From assembly GCA_026390115.1 (NCBI GenBank), contig JAPLGO010000038.1:291565-355564 (forward strand): a stretch of 64,000 bases of DNA, given 5' to 3'. The DNA comes from Campylobacterales bacterium (lineage in GTDB: Bacteria; Campylobacterota; Campylobacteria; Campylobacterales; Sulfurimonadaceae). Under the pieces are notes generated by a model that did no database searches, was not told the DNA's origin, and was given only the letters and a program-made list of their open reading frames with translations. Positions within the stretch are counted from its first letter, which is position 1, and the number at the start of each line of letters is the position of its first letter. Positions 53,390 through 62,619 of the stretch are shown piece after piece. The position numbers were made by a program, and so were the translations under genes.

Positions 53390-53844
53390 TGGGCGAAACG
53401 ATAGCAAAAAACAAAAAAGCCTATTTCGATTACTTTTTAGAAGAGAAGTTTGAAGCAGGTATTGTTCTTGTCGGGAGCGAAGTAAAAGGCATCCGAGCAA
53501 AAAAAGTAAATTTAAAAGATAGTTTTATTAGAATTGTCGGAGAAGAAGCTTTTTTATTTAATGCTCACATCGGAAGATTGGAGACGACACACTACTTTTA
53601 CGGACATGAAGAGAGAGGCAGCAGAAAGCTGCTGCTTCACAAAAAGCAGATTTTGACTATGCTCAAAGCTATAACAAGAGATGGATATACGATTGTCCCG
53701 CTTCAACTCTACTTTAATGATAGAAATATAATAAAAATTCAGATTGCTATTGCCAAGGGAAAGCAGCTCCATGACAAAAGAAATGACCTGAAAGAGAAGG
53801 ATATGAAGAGAGATATTCAAAGAGCGATGAAGGATAAAGAGTGA
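53389..53844 (+). CDS. smpB: SsrA-binding protein SmpB
   Basis: Binds tmRNA and places it in the A site of stalled ribosomes. 151 residues. [46 protein letters not shown] and the basic tail [18 protein letters not shown] are all present. tmRNA itself is not in this window. It overlaps the M23 gene by four bases. Confidence 0.98.
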   Translation: MGETIAKNKKAYFDYFLEEKFEAGIVLVGSEVKGIRAKKVNLKDSFIRIVGEEAFLFNAHIGRLETTHYFYGHEERGSRKLLLHKKQILTMLKAITRDGYTIVPLQLYFNDRNIIKIQIAIAKGKQLHDKRNDLKEKDMKRDIQRAMKDKE

Positions 53845-54743
53845 AAATAGTACTGTCAATACTGCTTTTTATCTCCTCGTTGGCTGCCTATAATGTGCAT
53901 GTCTCAGATTTAAACATCTCAAATGGGAGAACGCTCTTTGTAGAGTTTAAAAAAGAGAAAGATGTTGTTTATGAAAAAATTGTAGTGGACAAAAAGAGCT
54001 ATAGAGTTTTCACACATCCTCTTGATAAAGAAAAAATGTATGCTCTTGTTGCAATCAATTATGATGAAAAGCCAAGCAGCAAAAAAATAGAAATTTGCTA
54101 CAAAGAAAAGAATTCTAATCTGACTAAAAACATGTTTATAAAAATAGAAGACGGAAATTATGAAAAAGAGCAGATAGAGGTAGAAAAGTCGAAGGTAAAC
54201 CCAAGTGGCGAGAATCAGAAACGAGCAGTAAAAGAGCAAAAAGAGGCTATGGATATATACAATAGTACGACAGAACAAAGTTATATAAAATCAGAATTTA
54301 TACTTCCTATGGAGAGCAAAATCACAAGTGCATTCGGTAAAGCCAGAGTCTATAACGGCTCTTTGAAGGGTTACCATGGAGGAACAGATTTTCGTGCAAA
54401 TGTCGGAACACTTATATATGCCTGTAACGACGGAGTCGTAGTTTTGGCAAAAGATAGATTTTATTCTGGCGGCACAGTTATTATAGACCATGGACAGGGA
54501 GTTTATACATGTTATTTCCATATGAGCAAATTTGATGTGAAAAATGGTCAAAAAATCAAAAAGGCGGCACCTCTTGGGCTCTCCGGAGTGAGTGGCAGGG
54601 TCACAGGACCTCATTTGCATTTTGGGGTTCGTGTTGCCGGAATTCAGGTTGACCCCCTCCAATTTATAGCAACTCTAAATAACAATCTGCTTTCAAAAAG
54701 CACTAGTGCTTTGGACATCCCGCTTAAGGAAACAAAGCGTTAG
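53841..54743 (+). CDS. M23-family peptidoglycan endopeptidase
   Basis: 300 residues. Signal peptide at 1-16. An N-terminal beta domain and a charged helical linker are followed by a LytM domain from about residue 150. Zinc ligands are visible: His and Asp in YHGGTDFRA, and the HxH motif in [20 protein letters not shown] and [19 protein letters not shown] are typical. It probably trims peptidoglycan cross-links and may influence cell shape as Csd/Pgp enzymes do in helical relatives (inference). It is the last gene of this operon, with a hairpin terminator about 40 bases on. Confidence 0.9.
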   Translation: MKIVLSILLFISSLAAYNVHVSDLNISNGRTLFVEFKKEKDVVYEKIVVDKKSYRVFTHPLDKEKMYALVAINYDEKPSSKKIEICYKEKNSNLTKNMFIKIEDGNYEKEQIEVEKSKVNPSGENQKRAVKEQKEAMDIYNSTTEQSYIKSEFILPMESKITSAFGKARVYNGSLKGYHGGTDFRANVGTLIYACNDGVVVLAKDRFYSGGTVIIDHGQGVYTCYFHMSKFDVKNGQKIKKAAPLGLSGVSGRVTGPHLHFGVRVAGIQVDPLQFIATLNNNLLSKSTSALDIPLKETKR

Positions 54744-54783
54744 CGTAGCTATCGGAATTACTTCCGAATGCGGTACAAAATAG

Positions 54784-54805
54784 TGAAGGGTTTCCTTCAT
54801 TTTAT
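54784..54805 (+). terminator. Intrinsic terminator after the M23 peptidase gene
   Basis: TGAAGG pairs with CCTTCA around GTTT and is followed by TTTTATAT. A smaller hairpin CGGAA-TTAC-TTCCG lies just before it, near 54754. Confidence 0.7.
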
Positions 54806-54829
54806 ATATTAAAATTAAGGAATAAGACG

Positions 54830-55426
54830 ATGACAGTTTTTCAGTTGTTAATGTTAGGAGCATCCGCTTTTTTTGCATTTAAAATTTATGAGCATATTCA
54901 GACACTCAAGGATATTGAGCAAAAGCCGGAGAATGCAGATGAACAAAGAAGTGCAAAAAGCTTTTCACCGTTTTCTCCGGAGGCTTTAATAGAAAAAGCT
55001 GATATCGCGTATGAAGAGAAAGATTTTCAAAAGGCAGCAGCACTTCTAGTAGAAGCAAATGCAAAAGAGCCGAACAATCCGGATATTGTCTTTAAAATCG
55101 GCTACATGTTACAACAAGCAGGAGATGATGCTGAGGCACTAAATTATTACAAAGAGGCGTTAGAATTGGATGATGCAAATGAGTATATTCATAATTCGCT
55201 TGCCTCCATATACAGAAAAAACGGTGAGTATGCATCAGCCAAAATGCACCTCCATGCCTCCTTGGAAATAAATAATGAAAATCCGATAACTTATTATAAC
55301 TTTGGAAATCTCTTGGTAGATATGCAAAAAAAAGATGAGGCGATAGAGATGTATCAAAAAGCGGTTGAGATAAATCCTGAGTTCATTGAAGCAAAAGAAG
55401 AACTAGAAAAATTAAAAGTGAAATAA
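54830..55426 (+). CDS. TPR-repeat membrane-anchored protein
   Basis: 198 residues. The N-terminal helix VFQLLMLGASAFFAFKIYEH anchors it in the membrane, then about four tetratricopeptide repeats follow from residue 55 (IAYEEKDFQKAAALLVEANAKEP and PDIVFKIGYMLQQAGDDAEALNYYKEAL; later YYNFGNLLVDMQKKDEAIEMYQKAVEINP). It is a scaffold for protein contacts; the partner is unknown. It starts a new group with the Nif3-like, zinc-ribbon and waaA genes. Confidence 0.85.
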   Translation: MTVFQLLMLGASAFFAFKIYEHIQTLKDIEQKPENADEQRSAKSFSPFSPEALIEKADIAYEEKDFQKAAALLVEANAKEPNNPDIVFKIGYMLQQAGDDAEALNYYKEALELDDANEYIHNSLASIYRKNGEYASAKMHLHASLEINNENPITYYNFGNLLVDMQKKDEAIEMYQKAVEINPEFIEAKEELEKLKVK

Positions 55427-55430
55427 AGAG

Positions 55431-56153
55431 ATGAAACTTTTAGAAATATATAACTTTTTGGACAATCTCTCACCTTTTTTACTTCAAGAGGAGTGGGACA
55501 ACTCGGGGCTTTTAATCGGAGATTTTTCGCAGGAGATTTCAAAAATAGTTTTAAGTATAGATGTGGATGAAGCACTTATTGATTCGCTTGAGGATTATAC
55601 GCTTTTAATTACGCATCACCCTATTATTTTTGGAGGGTTGAAACAGCTTGATTTTAATAAATACCCTGCAAATTTAATTCAAAAAATGATTCGTAAAAAT
55701 ATCTCAAATATTGCAATGCATACAAATTTCGACCAAACGCATCTGAATGAATTTGTTGCAAAAGAGATTTTGGGTGTAAAGATTCTGAAGAAAGAGGGTT
55801 TTGTTGCCTATTTTGAGGTGGATGAGAATTTTGATGATTTTTTTAAAAAAGTTGTATCCGCTTTTGGACTTCCACATGCCAAGTGTGTCAAAAGTCATGA
55901 GAGAGTCAAAAGAGTAGCTTTAACAACAGGTTCCGGATGCTCACTTATAAGTTCAATTGAAGCCGACTGTTTTTTGACAGGCGATATAAAATACCATGAT
56001 GCGATGCATGCAAAAAGTATAAAATTATCCTTAATTGATATAGGTCATTATGAAAGTGAACGCTTTTTTGCAGAAATTTTACAAATGCATTTGAAAAATT
56101 TAGGTTTAGCAGTTATAATTTCATCATCAGAAAATCCATTTACATATAATTAG
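55431..56153 (+). CDS. Nif3-like dinuclear metal centre protein
   Basis: 240 residues of the Nif3/YbgI (DUF34) family, close to the compact E. coli length. QEEWDNSGLLIGD, the metal ligands LLITHHPIIFGGLKQ near residue 62, AMHTNFDQ, GDIKYHDAMHAKS and the C-terminal IDIGHYESERF with ligand His and Glu are all seen. The role is uncertain; relatives are proposed to act as hydrolases such as GTP cyclohydrolase-like enzymes. It follows the TPR gene by four bases. Confidence 0.9.
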   Translation: MKLLEIYNFLDNLSPFLLQEEWDNSGLLIGDFSQEISKIVLSIDVDEALIDSLEDYTLLITHHPIIFGGLKQLDFNKYPANLIQKMIRKNISNIAMHTNFDQTHLNEFVAKEILGVKILKKEGFVAYFEVDENFDDFFKKVVSAFGLPHAKCVKSHERVKRVALTTGSGCSLISSIEADCFLTGDIKYHDAMHAKSIKLSLIDIGHYESERFFAEILQMHLKNLGLAVIISSSENPFTYN

Positions 56154-56202
56154 TAATATTTATAGAATATATGGCACATACGAAACACCTCAAAGGAGCC
56201 CA

Positions 56203-56916
56203 ATGAACCAGCATCTTAAGCAGTTAATCGACCTCTCTAAAGTAGATAAAGAGATCGATGCATTTGAACCTCAGATAGAAGAAGCAAATTACAATTATGA
56301 AGCAGCTCTTGCAAAAACAAAGAGTATTGAATCAGATATTGAGAATTTAACGAACGAAATTAGAGATGAGGAAGTTAAAAAGCAAAAAAATAATTTGCAT
56401 TTAGCAGAACTCTCAAAAAAATTAGAAGACAACTCTAGAAAAAGCTCTGAAGTAAAAACCGAAAGAGAGATGAAATCTTTACAACTAGAAGAAGAAATAG
56501 CAAAAGAACAAGTGGCTTTTGCAAACGAAGAGATAGAAAGATTAGAAAGAATTATTGAGAATAAAAAAGAGCAAGTTGAAGCTGCAAAAGCCTCTTTAGC
56601 TGGATTACAAGCAAACTTAGAATCTGTTAAAACCGAAGTTGATAAAAAGCTAGAAGTTATCAATAAAGATAGACAAGAGGTGTTTGTTGCAAAAGAAAAA
56701 CTTCTGGGAACAATAAACCAAAAAGGTTTGGCTTTTTATCAAAAAATTCGTCGCTGGGCTAAAAATAGCACTGTTGTTCCGGTGGAAGAGCAAGCTTGTA
56801 TGGGTTGTCACATGCGTTTAAGTGATAAAATTTATGCTGATGTTATTAGAGCAGATGAGATTGTTACATGTCCACATTGTGGTCGTATTATACATGTGGA
56901 AATTAACGAAGAATAG
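56203..56916 (+). CDS. Coiled-coil zinc-ribbon protein (CT398/DUF164 type)
   Basis: 237 residues. About 170 residues of heptad-rich coiled coil (IEEANYNYEAALAKTKSIES onward) end in a C4 zinc ribbon: ACMGCHMRLSDKIYADVIR, then TCPHCGRIIH, giving CxxC and CxxC pairs. The family occurs next to Nif3-like genes in many bacteria, as here. In Helicobacter a homologue has been linked to flagellar function (from memory). Ribosome site AAAGGAG precedes ATG 56203. Confidence 0.88.
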   Translation: MNQHLKQLIDLSKVDKEIDAFEPQIEEANYNYEAALAKTKSIESDIENLTNEIRDEEVKKQKNNLHLAELSKKLEDNSRKSSEVKTEREMKSLQLEEEIAKEQVAFANEEIERLERIIENKKEQVEAAKASLAGLQANLESVKTEVDKKLEVINKDRQEVFVAKEKLLGTINQKGLAFYQKIRRWAKNSTVVPVEEQACMGCHMRLSDKIYADVIRADEIVTCPHCGRIIHVEINEE

Positions 56917-56929
56917 GGCTTTTTAAGCC

Positions 56930-58111
56930 GTGTTCACGCTATTTTATTACACTTTAAGCGTTATGCTATATGTTGTAGCCTTTCCGCTTTTAGTCTCCCT
57001 TTCTTTCAAGCAAAAATACAGACAATCAATTCCTGCTCGTTTTTTTCTTTTTCAAAATCCAAGATTTAAACAAGCAGATAAAATTTGGTTTCATGTGTGT
57101 TCGCTAGGAGAGGCAAGAGCAATTAAGCCGATTCTTGATCTGATGGGCGCCAACGAAATAAATATAACTGCCATAACGCATACGGGCTTTTCTGAGGCTT
57201 CAAAATATAAAGCGGATGTTCGATATCTGCCCTATGAGATGTTTCTGCCGTTTTGGATGAAAAAGCAGAGAGTTCTTGTAGTTTTAGAAGCGGAACTTTG
57301 GTACATGCTGATAGTTGCAGCAGCCGCAAAAGGGAGCAGAGTCATATTGCTCAATGCTCGGATTTCTGAAAAAAGTGCGAAAAAGTATCTGCAATTTGCT
57401 TGGTTTTATCAAAAGATGTTGCGACATGTGGAGATAATATATGCACAAAGCGAAGCGGATAAAAATCGTTTTTTAGCTTTGGGTGCCAAAAATATTGAAG
57501 TAGTAGGAAATATAAAATTAGCCGCAAAAGTCACAAAAACTAAAGAGTATAAAAAGCCAAAACAAGAGTGTATTGTTGCGGGAAGTACGCATGAAGGCGA
57601 AGAAGAGGCTATTTTAAAATCATTTGTAGAGTATAAAAAGCAGAGTGACGCAAAGCTTATAATAGTGCCAAGACATCCGGAAAGATTTGAGAGTGTTTAC
57701 GAATTAATGAAAAGTTATGCTGATAAAAACTCTTTAACACTGTCGAAACTTTCACAAAACTGTGAATTTGCTACGGATATGATTTTAGTAGATGCCATGG
57801 GCGAGCTAAATAATATCTATGCCATAAGCGATATAGCAGTTTTAGGCGGAGCATTTAGAGAGGACGTCGGTGGGCATAATCCATTGGAACCTGCCCATTT
57901 TGGATGTAAAATAATTACAGGTAAGCACTTTTTTCATCAAAAAGAACTCTTTAGATATGTGCATCATGTGCAGTATGTAGAACCAAGTGAGATACACAAA
58001 GCACTTTTAGCATGTAAACATTTACCATGTTCAATTGTAGAAGAGAAGATAAATTTAGAGCCTATAGTAGAAAATATATTAAGACAAGGAGCCTTGCATG
58101 GCTACAGATAA
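56930..58111 (+). CDS. waaA: 3-deoxy-D-manno-octulosonic acid transferase
   Basis: Inner-membrane GT-B enzyme that transfers Kdo to lipid A precursor. 393 residues. The start is GTG 56930 (MFTLFYYTLSVML), 13 bases after the zinc-ribbon stop; the gap forms a small hairpin GGCTT-TTT-AAGCC next to the codon and there is no ribosome site, so coupling is likely. N-terminal helix 1-25. WFHVCSLGEARAIKPIL contains the catalytic Glu, and LEAELWYML, AGSTHEGEEEAI and GGHNPLEPAHFGCKIITG are conserved. It acts after KdsA (1530). Confidence 0.95.
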   Translation: MFTLFYYTLSVMLYVVAFPLLVSLSFKQKYRQSIPARFFLFQNPRFKQADKIWFHVCSLGEARAIKPILDLMGANEINITAITHTGFSEASKYKADVRYLPYEMFLPFWMKKQRVLVVLEAELWYMLIVAAAAKGSRVILLNARISEKSAKKYLQFAWFYQKMLRHVEIIYAQSEADKNRFLALGAKNIEVVGNIKLAAKVTKTKEYKKPKQECIVAGSTHEGEEEAILKSFVEYKKQSDAKLIIVPRHPERFESVYELMKSYADKNSLTLSKLSQNCEFATDMILVDAMGELNNIYAISDIAVLGGAFREDVGGHNPLEPAHFGCKIITGKHFFHQKELFRYVHHVQYVEPSEIHKALLACKHLPCSIVEEKINLEPIVENILRQGALHGYR

Positions 58112-58832
58112 AGCGTATAAGCTTGTATCACTTCAAGAAGGTGTTTCAAATACTCAAGCTAAATCTATGATAGATAGAGGTTTAGTGTATGTTGGAAATA
58201 AAAAAGTTATGATAGCTCGCGGTGAGCTTGATGAAAAAACTATGTTTATAGTTCAAAAAGTTCAGAAAATAAGGCCAATATTTGAAAACAGTGATTTAAT
58301 TGTTGTAGATAAACCGGCATTTGTAAATTCAGATGAGATAGAGAGACAATATAAGGGTGCTCAACTTTTACACAGACTTGACCGAGAAACGAGCGGTGTC
58401 TTGATGCTTGTAAAAAATGAAGAGTTTCGTGAAAAAGCAATAGAAGAGTTCAAAAAAGATAGAGTTTACAAAGAGTATATAGCTTGGGTTGAGGGAATAA
58501 TATCTGAACCTATTGATATTGATAAGCCTATTGTTACACAAAAGAAAAACAATAAAGCCTATTCAAATGTTTCAGGCAAAGGAAAACCTGCAAGAACAGA
58601 AGTTTTTCCTGATATTGTAAGTGCTAAAAAAACAAAAATAAAGTGTATTATCCATAACGGAAGAACGCATCAAATAAGAACGCACCTTCGTTATATTGAC
58701 CATCCAATTGTTGGAGATGAGCAGTACGGAGGAAGACGGGCAAAAAGAGTTATGCTGCATGCGCATAAAGTCAGACTTCTTGGAATGGAATTTATCGCAC
58801 CTGAACCAAGAGAGTTTGTTAATTTTGAATAG
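58098..58832 (+). CDS. RluA-family pseudouridine synthase
   Basis: 244 residues. The S4 RNA-binding region at 1-60 (VSNTQAKSMIDRGLVYVGNKKV) is followed by the catalytic domain with LLHRLDRETSGVLMLVKN, where the Asp in RLDRETSG is the nucleophile. KPARTEV, HNGRTHQIRTHL and IVGDEQYGG follow. The rRNA or tRNA target cannot be told. It overlaps waaA by 14 bases. Confidence 0.9.
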   Translation: MATDKAYKLVSLQEGVSNTQAKSMIDRGLVYVGNKKVMIARGELDEKTMFIVQKVQKIRPIFENSDLIVVDKPAFVNSDEIERQYKGAQLLHRLDRETSGVLMLVKNEEFREKAIEEFKKDRVYKEYIAWVEGIISEPIDIDKPIVTQKKNNKAYSNVSGKGKPARTEVFPDIVSAKKTKIKCIIHNGRTHQIRTHLRYIDHPIVGDEQYGGRRAKRVMLHAHKVRLLGMEFIAPEPREFVNFE

Positions 58833-58920
58833 ACTTAAAGAAAAATAAAAGTAAGATTTAGTTATAATTCGCAACTTTTTACATCAATAACATTTTTTAG
58901 ATTTTATAATAGGAGAGGCT

Positions 58921-60267
58921 ATGTTTAATACTTTAACTGAATCATTTACAACAGCGATTAAAAAAATTCGTTTTCATGATGACGACAAAGCCCTTTCAAA
59001 AGCCCTTAACGAGCTTAAAAAAAATCTCTTAAAAGCAGATGTAAACCATAAAGTTGTAAAAGATTTAATAGATAAGGTTCAAATAGAGACAAAAGCAAAT
59101 GGAATTGGGAAAGATCAATTTTTAGATGCTTTAAGAAAAACTCTTTACGAACTACTGGAGATTGGCGGAAACAGAGGCTTTATCTTCGCGCCGAATCCTC
59201 CAACTGTTATTTTGATGACAGGACTTCAAGGCTCTGGTAAAACAACAACAACGGGTAAATTAGCACTTTATTTAAAGAATAAACAAAAAAAAGTTTTAAT
59301 TGTAGCAGCCGATTTGCAGCGTTTAGCAGCGGTTGAACAACTTCGACAAATTTCGGCTAAGATAGAAGTGGAACTTTTTGAAGAAGCAAACTCTAAAAAT
59401 CCTGTTGAAGTAGTTACGGCAGCATTAAAAAAAGCCAGAAATGGTATTTATGATGTTGTTCTTATAGATACAGCAGGTCGCTTAGCTATAGACGATGAAC
59501 TTATGAGTGAGCTTCAAGAGGTCAAAAAAGTAGCAAATCCTAGTGAAATATTTTATGTAGCTGATTCTATGACGGGTCAAGATGCAGTTAAAACAGCCAC
59601 AACTTTTAAAGAAAAAATCGGGATAGACGGCATAATTCTAAGCAAATACGATGGTGATTCAAGAGGCGGTGTTGCTCTTGGTCTATCATCACAAGTTCAG
59701 GTGCCACTTCGTTTTATAGGTGCCGGCGAGAAGATGGAAGATTTAGAAATATTCCTACCTGACCGTATTGTAAACCGTCTTATGGGCTTTGGAGATATAG
59801 AGGGGCTTGCTGAAAAAACCGCGTCTATGATAGATGAAAAACAGACAAAAAAACTTACTAAAAAAATTCAAAAAGGTGAGTTTAACTTCAATGACTTTTT
59901 AGAGCAGATGGAAAGCATGAAGAAGATGGGCAGTATGAGCTCTTTGCTTGGAATGATGCCTGGAATGGGGAATGTCTCAAAAGCTATTAAAGATTTTGAT
60001 TTTGAAAACTCAGGCGAGCTAAAAAATATTAAAGCAATGGTTTCATCTATGACTCTCAAAGAAAGAGAAAATCCTGAGTTGCTAAATAACTCTAGAAAAC
60101 TTAGAATAGCCGCAGGTTGTGGACTTACTCAAGTAGAGATAAACAGAATGATAAAGCAGTTTAAAAATGCAGGAAAAATGGCAAAAAGATTTTCTGGTAA
60201 AAGTGGCATGAAAGATCTTCAGTCTATGATGGGTCAAATGGGTGGAGCTGGAGCAGTTCGAAGATAA
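58921..60267 (+). CDS. ffh: Signal recognition particle protein Ffh
   Basis: SRP GTPase that binds signal sequences and 4.5S RNA. 448 residues. N domain 1-90; G domain with GLQGSGKTTTTGKLA near 100, DTAGRLAIDDELM, and the G4/G5 region LSKYDGDSRGG and RFIGAGEKMEDLE; methionine-rich M domain from about 300 (FLEQMESMKKMGSMSSLLGM). A -10-like TTATAATTC is at 58861-58869 and GGAGAGG precedes the ATG. Followed by three hairpins. Confidence 0.97.
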   Translation: MFNTLTESFTTAIKKIRFHDDDKALSKALNELKKNLLKADVNHKVVKDLIDKVQIETKANGIGKDQFLDALRKTLYELLEIGGNRGFIFAPNPPTVILMTGLQGSGKTTTTGKLALYLKNKQKKVLIVAADLQRLAAVEQLRQISAKIEVELFEEANSKNPVEVVTAALKKARNGIYDVVLIDTAGRLAIDDELMSELQEVKKVANPSEIFYVADSMTGQDAVKTATTFKEKIGIDGIILSKYDGDSRGGVALGLSSQVQVPLRFIGAGEKMEDLEIFLPDRIVNRLMGFGDIEGLAEKTASMIDEKQTKKLTKKIQKGEFNFNDFLEQMESMKKMGSMSSLLGMMPGMGNVSKAIKDFDFENSGELKNIKAMVSSMTLKERENPELLNNSRKLRIAAGCGLTQVEINRMIKQFKNAGKMAKRFSGKSGMKDLQSMMGQMGGAGAVRR

Positions 60268-60287
60268 ATTACAAGTCAAGTGAAAGT

Positions 60288-60318
60288 AAAGTTATAAACT
60301 CTCAGAGTTTATAACTTT
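60288..60318 (+). terminator. Perfect 14-base-pair hairpin after ffh
   Basis: AAAGTTATAAACTC pairs perfectly with GAGTTTATAACTTT around TCA, 20 bases after the ffh stop. The 3' arm ends in TTT only, so termination may be partial. Its last three bases are shared with the next hairpin, making the two exclusive at the base. Confidence 0.6.
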
Positions 60319-60368
60319 GCATTCAAAATGCAAATTTAACATATACAGCAAGTTGAAATATAACTTGC
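60316..60368 (+). promoter_or_regulatory. Two further hairpins in the rpsP leader
   Basis: TTTGCATT pairs with AATGCAAA around CAA (60316-60334), and GCAAGTT pairs with AACTTGC around GAAATAT (60348-60368), the last ending 17 bases before the rpsP ATG. Together with the 14-pair stem they fill the ffh-rpsP gap, as in a ribosomal-protein or attenuation leader. Confidence 0.5.
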
Positions 60369-60385
60369 GCAGAGAAGGACCAAAA

Positions 60386-60616
60386 ATGGCAACAGTAATT
60401 CGCCTCACTAGAATGGGCAGAAAAAAGCAACCTTTTTACCGTATTGCGGTAACAGATAGTCGTAAAAGAAGAGATGGTGGTTGGATAGAACTAATTGGTC
60501 ACTACAACCCAATGGTTGCAGAGAAAACTATGGTAGTTGATAATGAAAGACTAGATTATTGGTTGAGCGTAGGTGCTAAAATGAGTGACCGCGTTAAAAA
60601 GACAACAGGTCGTTAA
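60386..60616 (+). CDS. rpsP: 30S ribosomal protein S16
   Basis: 76 residues from ATG 60386 ([20 protein letters not shown]), chosen because GAAGGA lies eight bases upstream and the family starts here; an in-frame ATG at 60317 would add 23 unsupported residues. [21 protein letters not shown] and [17 protein letters not shown] are S16 signatures. First gene of the rpsP-khpA-rimM-trmD-rplS group. Confidence 0.98.
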   Translation: MATVIRLTRMGRKKQPFYRIAVTDSRKRRDGGWIELIGHYNPMVAEKTMVVDNERLDYWLSVGAKMSDRVKKTTGR

Positions 60617-60617
60617 T

Positions 60618-60854
60618 ATGATAGCTGATTTTGTCGCACAATTTGCAAGACTTATAGCATCACATCCTGATGACATAAGAGTTGAAGTTAAAGAGGGCGA
60701 TGAAGTTACAGAAATAGTTCTTTACGCTAATCAAACTGACATTGGCAAGTTGATTGGTAAAGAGGGTAAAATGATAGGCGCTATTAAAACAGTTATCTCG
60801 GGATGTAAAGCCAAAGATGGCGTAAGTTATCGTATCAATGTCGAACCAGTTTAA
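60618..60854 (+). CDS. khpA: KH-domain RNA-binding protein KhpA
   Basis: 78 residues from ATG 60618, one base after the rpsP stop. The KH fold is seen in ADFVAQFARLIASHPDDIRV and the GxxG loop LIGKEGKMIGAIKTVI. KhpA is a small RNA-binding protein commonly located between S16 and RimM. It overlaps rimM by 17 bases. Confidence 0.93.
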   Translation: MIADFVAQFARLIASHPDDIRVEVKEGDEVTEIVLYANQTDIGKLIGKEGKMIGAIKTVISGCKAKDGVSYRINVEPV

Positions 60855-61383
60855 AGAAAATAGCCTCATTCATATTGCTACTATCGGCAAAACAGTCGGT
60901 ATAAAGGGTGATATGAAATTTCATATCAAATGTGATTTCCCAGAGCAATTTAAGAGTGATGCAGCTTTTTTGATTAACAGGAAAGATGCTATTACTTTAA
61001 GTGAGGTAAATCATGATAGAGGCATTATTAAAATAGCTGGAATCAACACAGTTGAAGATGCTAAAAAGTTTACTAATGCAAACTTGTACTCTACCTACGA
61101 AGATACTAAAAAAAATTGTCATTTAGATGAAGGACAATTCTTTTGGTTTGATATTGTAGATTGTGCTGTTTTTGAAGAAGGAAAACTTTTGGGCAACGTT
61201 AGCGAAGTTGAGAGAATAAGTATAAGTGATTATTTAAGCATAAAAACAAGTGATGATTTGGTACAAAGCGGATTGTCGAAAAGTTTTTTAATTCCTTATA
61301 ACAAACCATTTATAGTAAGTACAGATATTGATAAGAAAGTTATCACCGTTGTTGGTGCTATGGATATTTTAGAAGCTTCATAA
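60838..61383 (+). CDS. rimM: Ribosome maturation factor RimM
   Basis: 181 residues. HIATIGKTVGIKGDMKFHI is the N-terminal RimM domain motif, and EGQFFWFDIVDCAVFEEGKLLGNV lies at the junction to the PRC-barrel domain, which ends with the KSFLIPYNKPFIVSTDIDKK region. It assists assembly of the 30S head, near S19. Start ATG 60838 overlaps khpA; its stop overlaps trmD by one base. Confidence 0.95.
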   Translation: MSNQFKENSLIHIATIGKTVGIKGDMKFHIKCDFPEQFKSDAAFLINRKDAITLSEVNHDRGIIKIAGINTVEDAKKFTNANLYSTYEDTKKNCHLDEGQFFWFDIVDCAVFEEGKLLGNVSEVERISISDYLSIKTSDDLVQSGLSKSFLIPYNKPFIVSTDIDKKVITVVGAMDILEAS

Positions 61384-62087
61384 TGACTTTTACTTTTATC
61401 ACTCTATTTGCTAACCTTATAGAGGGTTATTTTCAAGACTCTATTCTTAAGCGTGCAATTGATAAAAACTTGATTTATATTAGTTATCTAAACCCTAGAG
61501 AATATAGTGATTCAAAACATAGTAAAGTCGATGATACTGCTGTTGGTGGTGGGGCAGGGATGGTTATGTACCCTCAGCCCCTCTATGATGCTCTAAAAAA
61601 TTTGAAACAGAGTGATGAAAATATTCATATAGTTTTTTTAACTCCTGTAGCAAAACCTTTTAGACAAAATGATGCAAAAAGATTAGCTAAAAAATCTCAT
61701 ATTGCTTTCGTGAGTGGAAGATATGAGGGTATTGATGAAAGAGTTGTTGAAGAGTTCGCCGATGAAGTTTTTAGTATTGGTGATTATATATTAACCGGTG
61801 GCGAGTTGGCCTCTTTAGTTATGTGTGACGCTATAAGTAGAAATATTGAGGGTGTTCTTGGAAATAGTGATTCTTTGAGTGTTGAAAGTTTTGAAACACC
61901 ACTTTTAGAAGCACCATCTTTTTCTAAGCCACAGAACTATGAGCAAAGAAGTGTTCCATCAGAATACTTAAAGGGAAATCATAGTAAAATTCGCTCACTA
62001 AAATTAGCCCTGTCCGAATGTAAGACTAAGTTCTTCAGGCCAGAGCAGCTTTTAAAGCATAGAACAAGGAAATCTTATGAGAAATAA
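61383..62087 (+). CDS. trmD: tRNA (guanine-N1)-methyltransferase
   Basis: SPOUT methyltransferase making m1G37 in tRNAs, including Leu(GAG/CAG) types such as the tRNA at 42985. 234 residues. [48 protein letters not shown] (knot loops) and the C-terminal [10 protein letters not shown] are conserved. Overlaps rplS by 11 bases. Confidence 0.97.
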   Translation: MTFTFITLFANLIEGYFQDSILKRAIDKNLIYISYLNPREYSDSKHSKVDDTAVGGGAGMVMYPQPLYDALKNLKQSDENIHIVFLTPVAKPFRQNDAKRLAKKSHIAFVSGRYEGIDERVVEEFADEVFSIGDYILTGGELASLVMCDAISRNIEGVLGNSDSLSVESFETPLLEAPSFSKPQNYEQRSVPSEYLKGNHSKIRSLKLALSECKTKFFRPEQLLKHRTRKSYEK

Positions 62088-62436
62088 GTACATAGAAAAC
62101 TTTGAAAAAGCACAAATAGCTGAAAAAACACTTCCAGAGTTTCGTGCTGGTGATACTGTTCGTTTAGCAGTAACAATTAAAGAAGGTGACAAAACTCGTG
62201 TACAAAGTTACGAGGGTGTTTGTATTGCAAAAAGAGGTCAAGGGACTGGTAAAACAATTACAGTTCGTAAAATTGGTGCAAATGGTATTGGTATAGAGAG
62301 AATCTTCCCGATATACACTGACTCAATAAGTGAGATAACAGTTGTTCGTCGCGGTCGTGTTCGTCGTGCTAAACTATTTTATCTTCGTGAACTTGCTGGT
62401 AAAAAAGCTCGTATTAAAGAACTTAGAAGAAAATAA
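62077..62436 (+). CDS. rplS: 50S ribosomal protein L19
   Basis: 119 residues: [55 protein letters not shown] and the [15 protein letters not shown] tail, ending [12 protein letters not shown]19 lies at the subunit interface. It is the last gene of the operon; downstream lies the decayed IS30 region, and I see no strong terminator in between. Confidence 0.98.
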   Translation: MRNKYIENFEKAQIAEKTLPEFRAGDTVRLAVTIKEGDKTRVQSYEGVCIAKRGQGTGKTITVRKIGANGIGIERIFPIYTDSISEITVVRRGRVRRAKLFYLRELAGKKARIKELRRK

Positions 62437-62619
62437 TCTTCTGAGTTTCTCCGCACTCCTTAACTTTCCAATTCAGAATAATAAAGTTTTTATCTCTCTT
62501 CACCAAGTAGTGAAAAATAGAGGTGTTAAGTTATCTTCTATCCAATTCTAAAATTAGCTAGTTTAGTTTCTGAATATTTACAATAAATCGCCAATTAAAA
62601 TAGTAAATGCAACACCTGA
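62437..62619. other. Non-coding stretch between rplS and the IS30 remnant
   Basis: No gene is seen. CAACACCTGATT (62611-62622) with upstream TAAATGCAACACC is likely the outer end of the IS (IS30 family ends often resemble it), but I found no clear matching inverted repeat at the other side. Confidence 0.4.

Noticed and set aside
62342..62551. A 69-residue frame running out of rplS
   Set aside because: It overlaps L19 in another frame and has no ribosome site or recognisable pattern.
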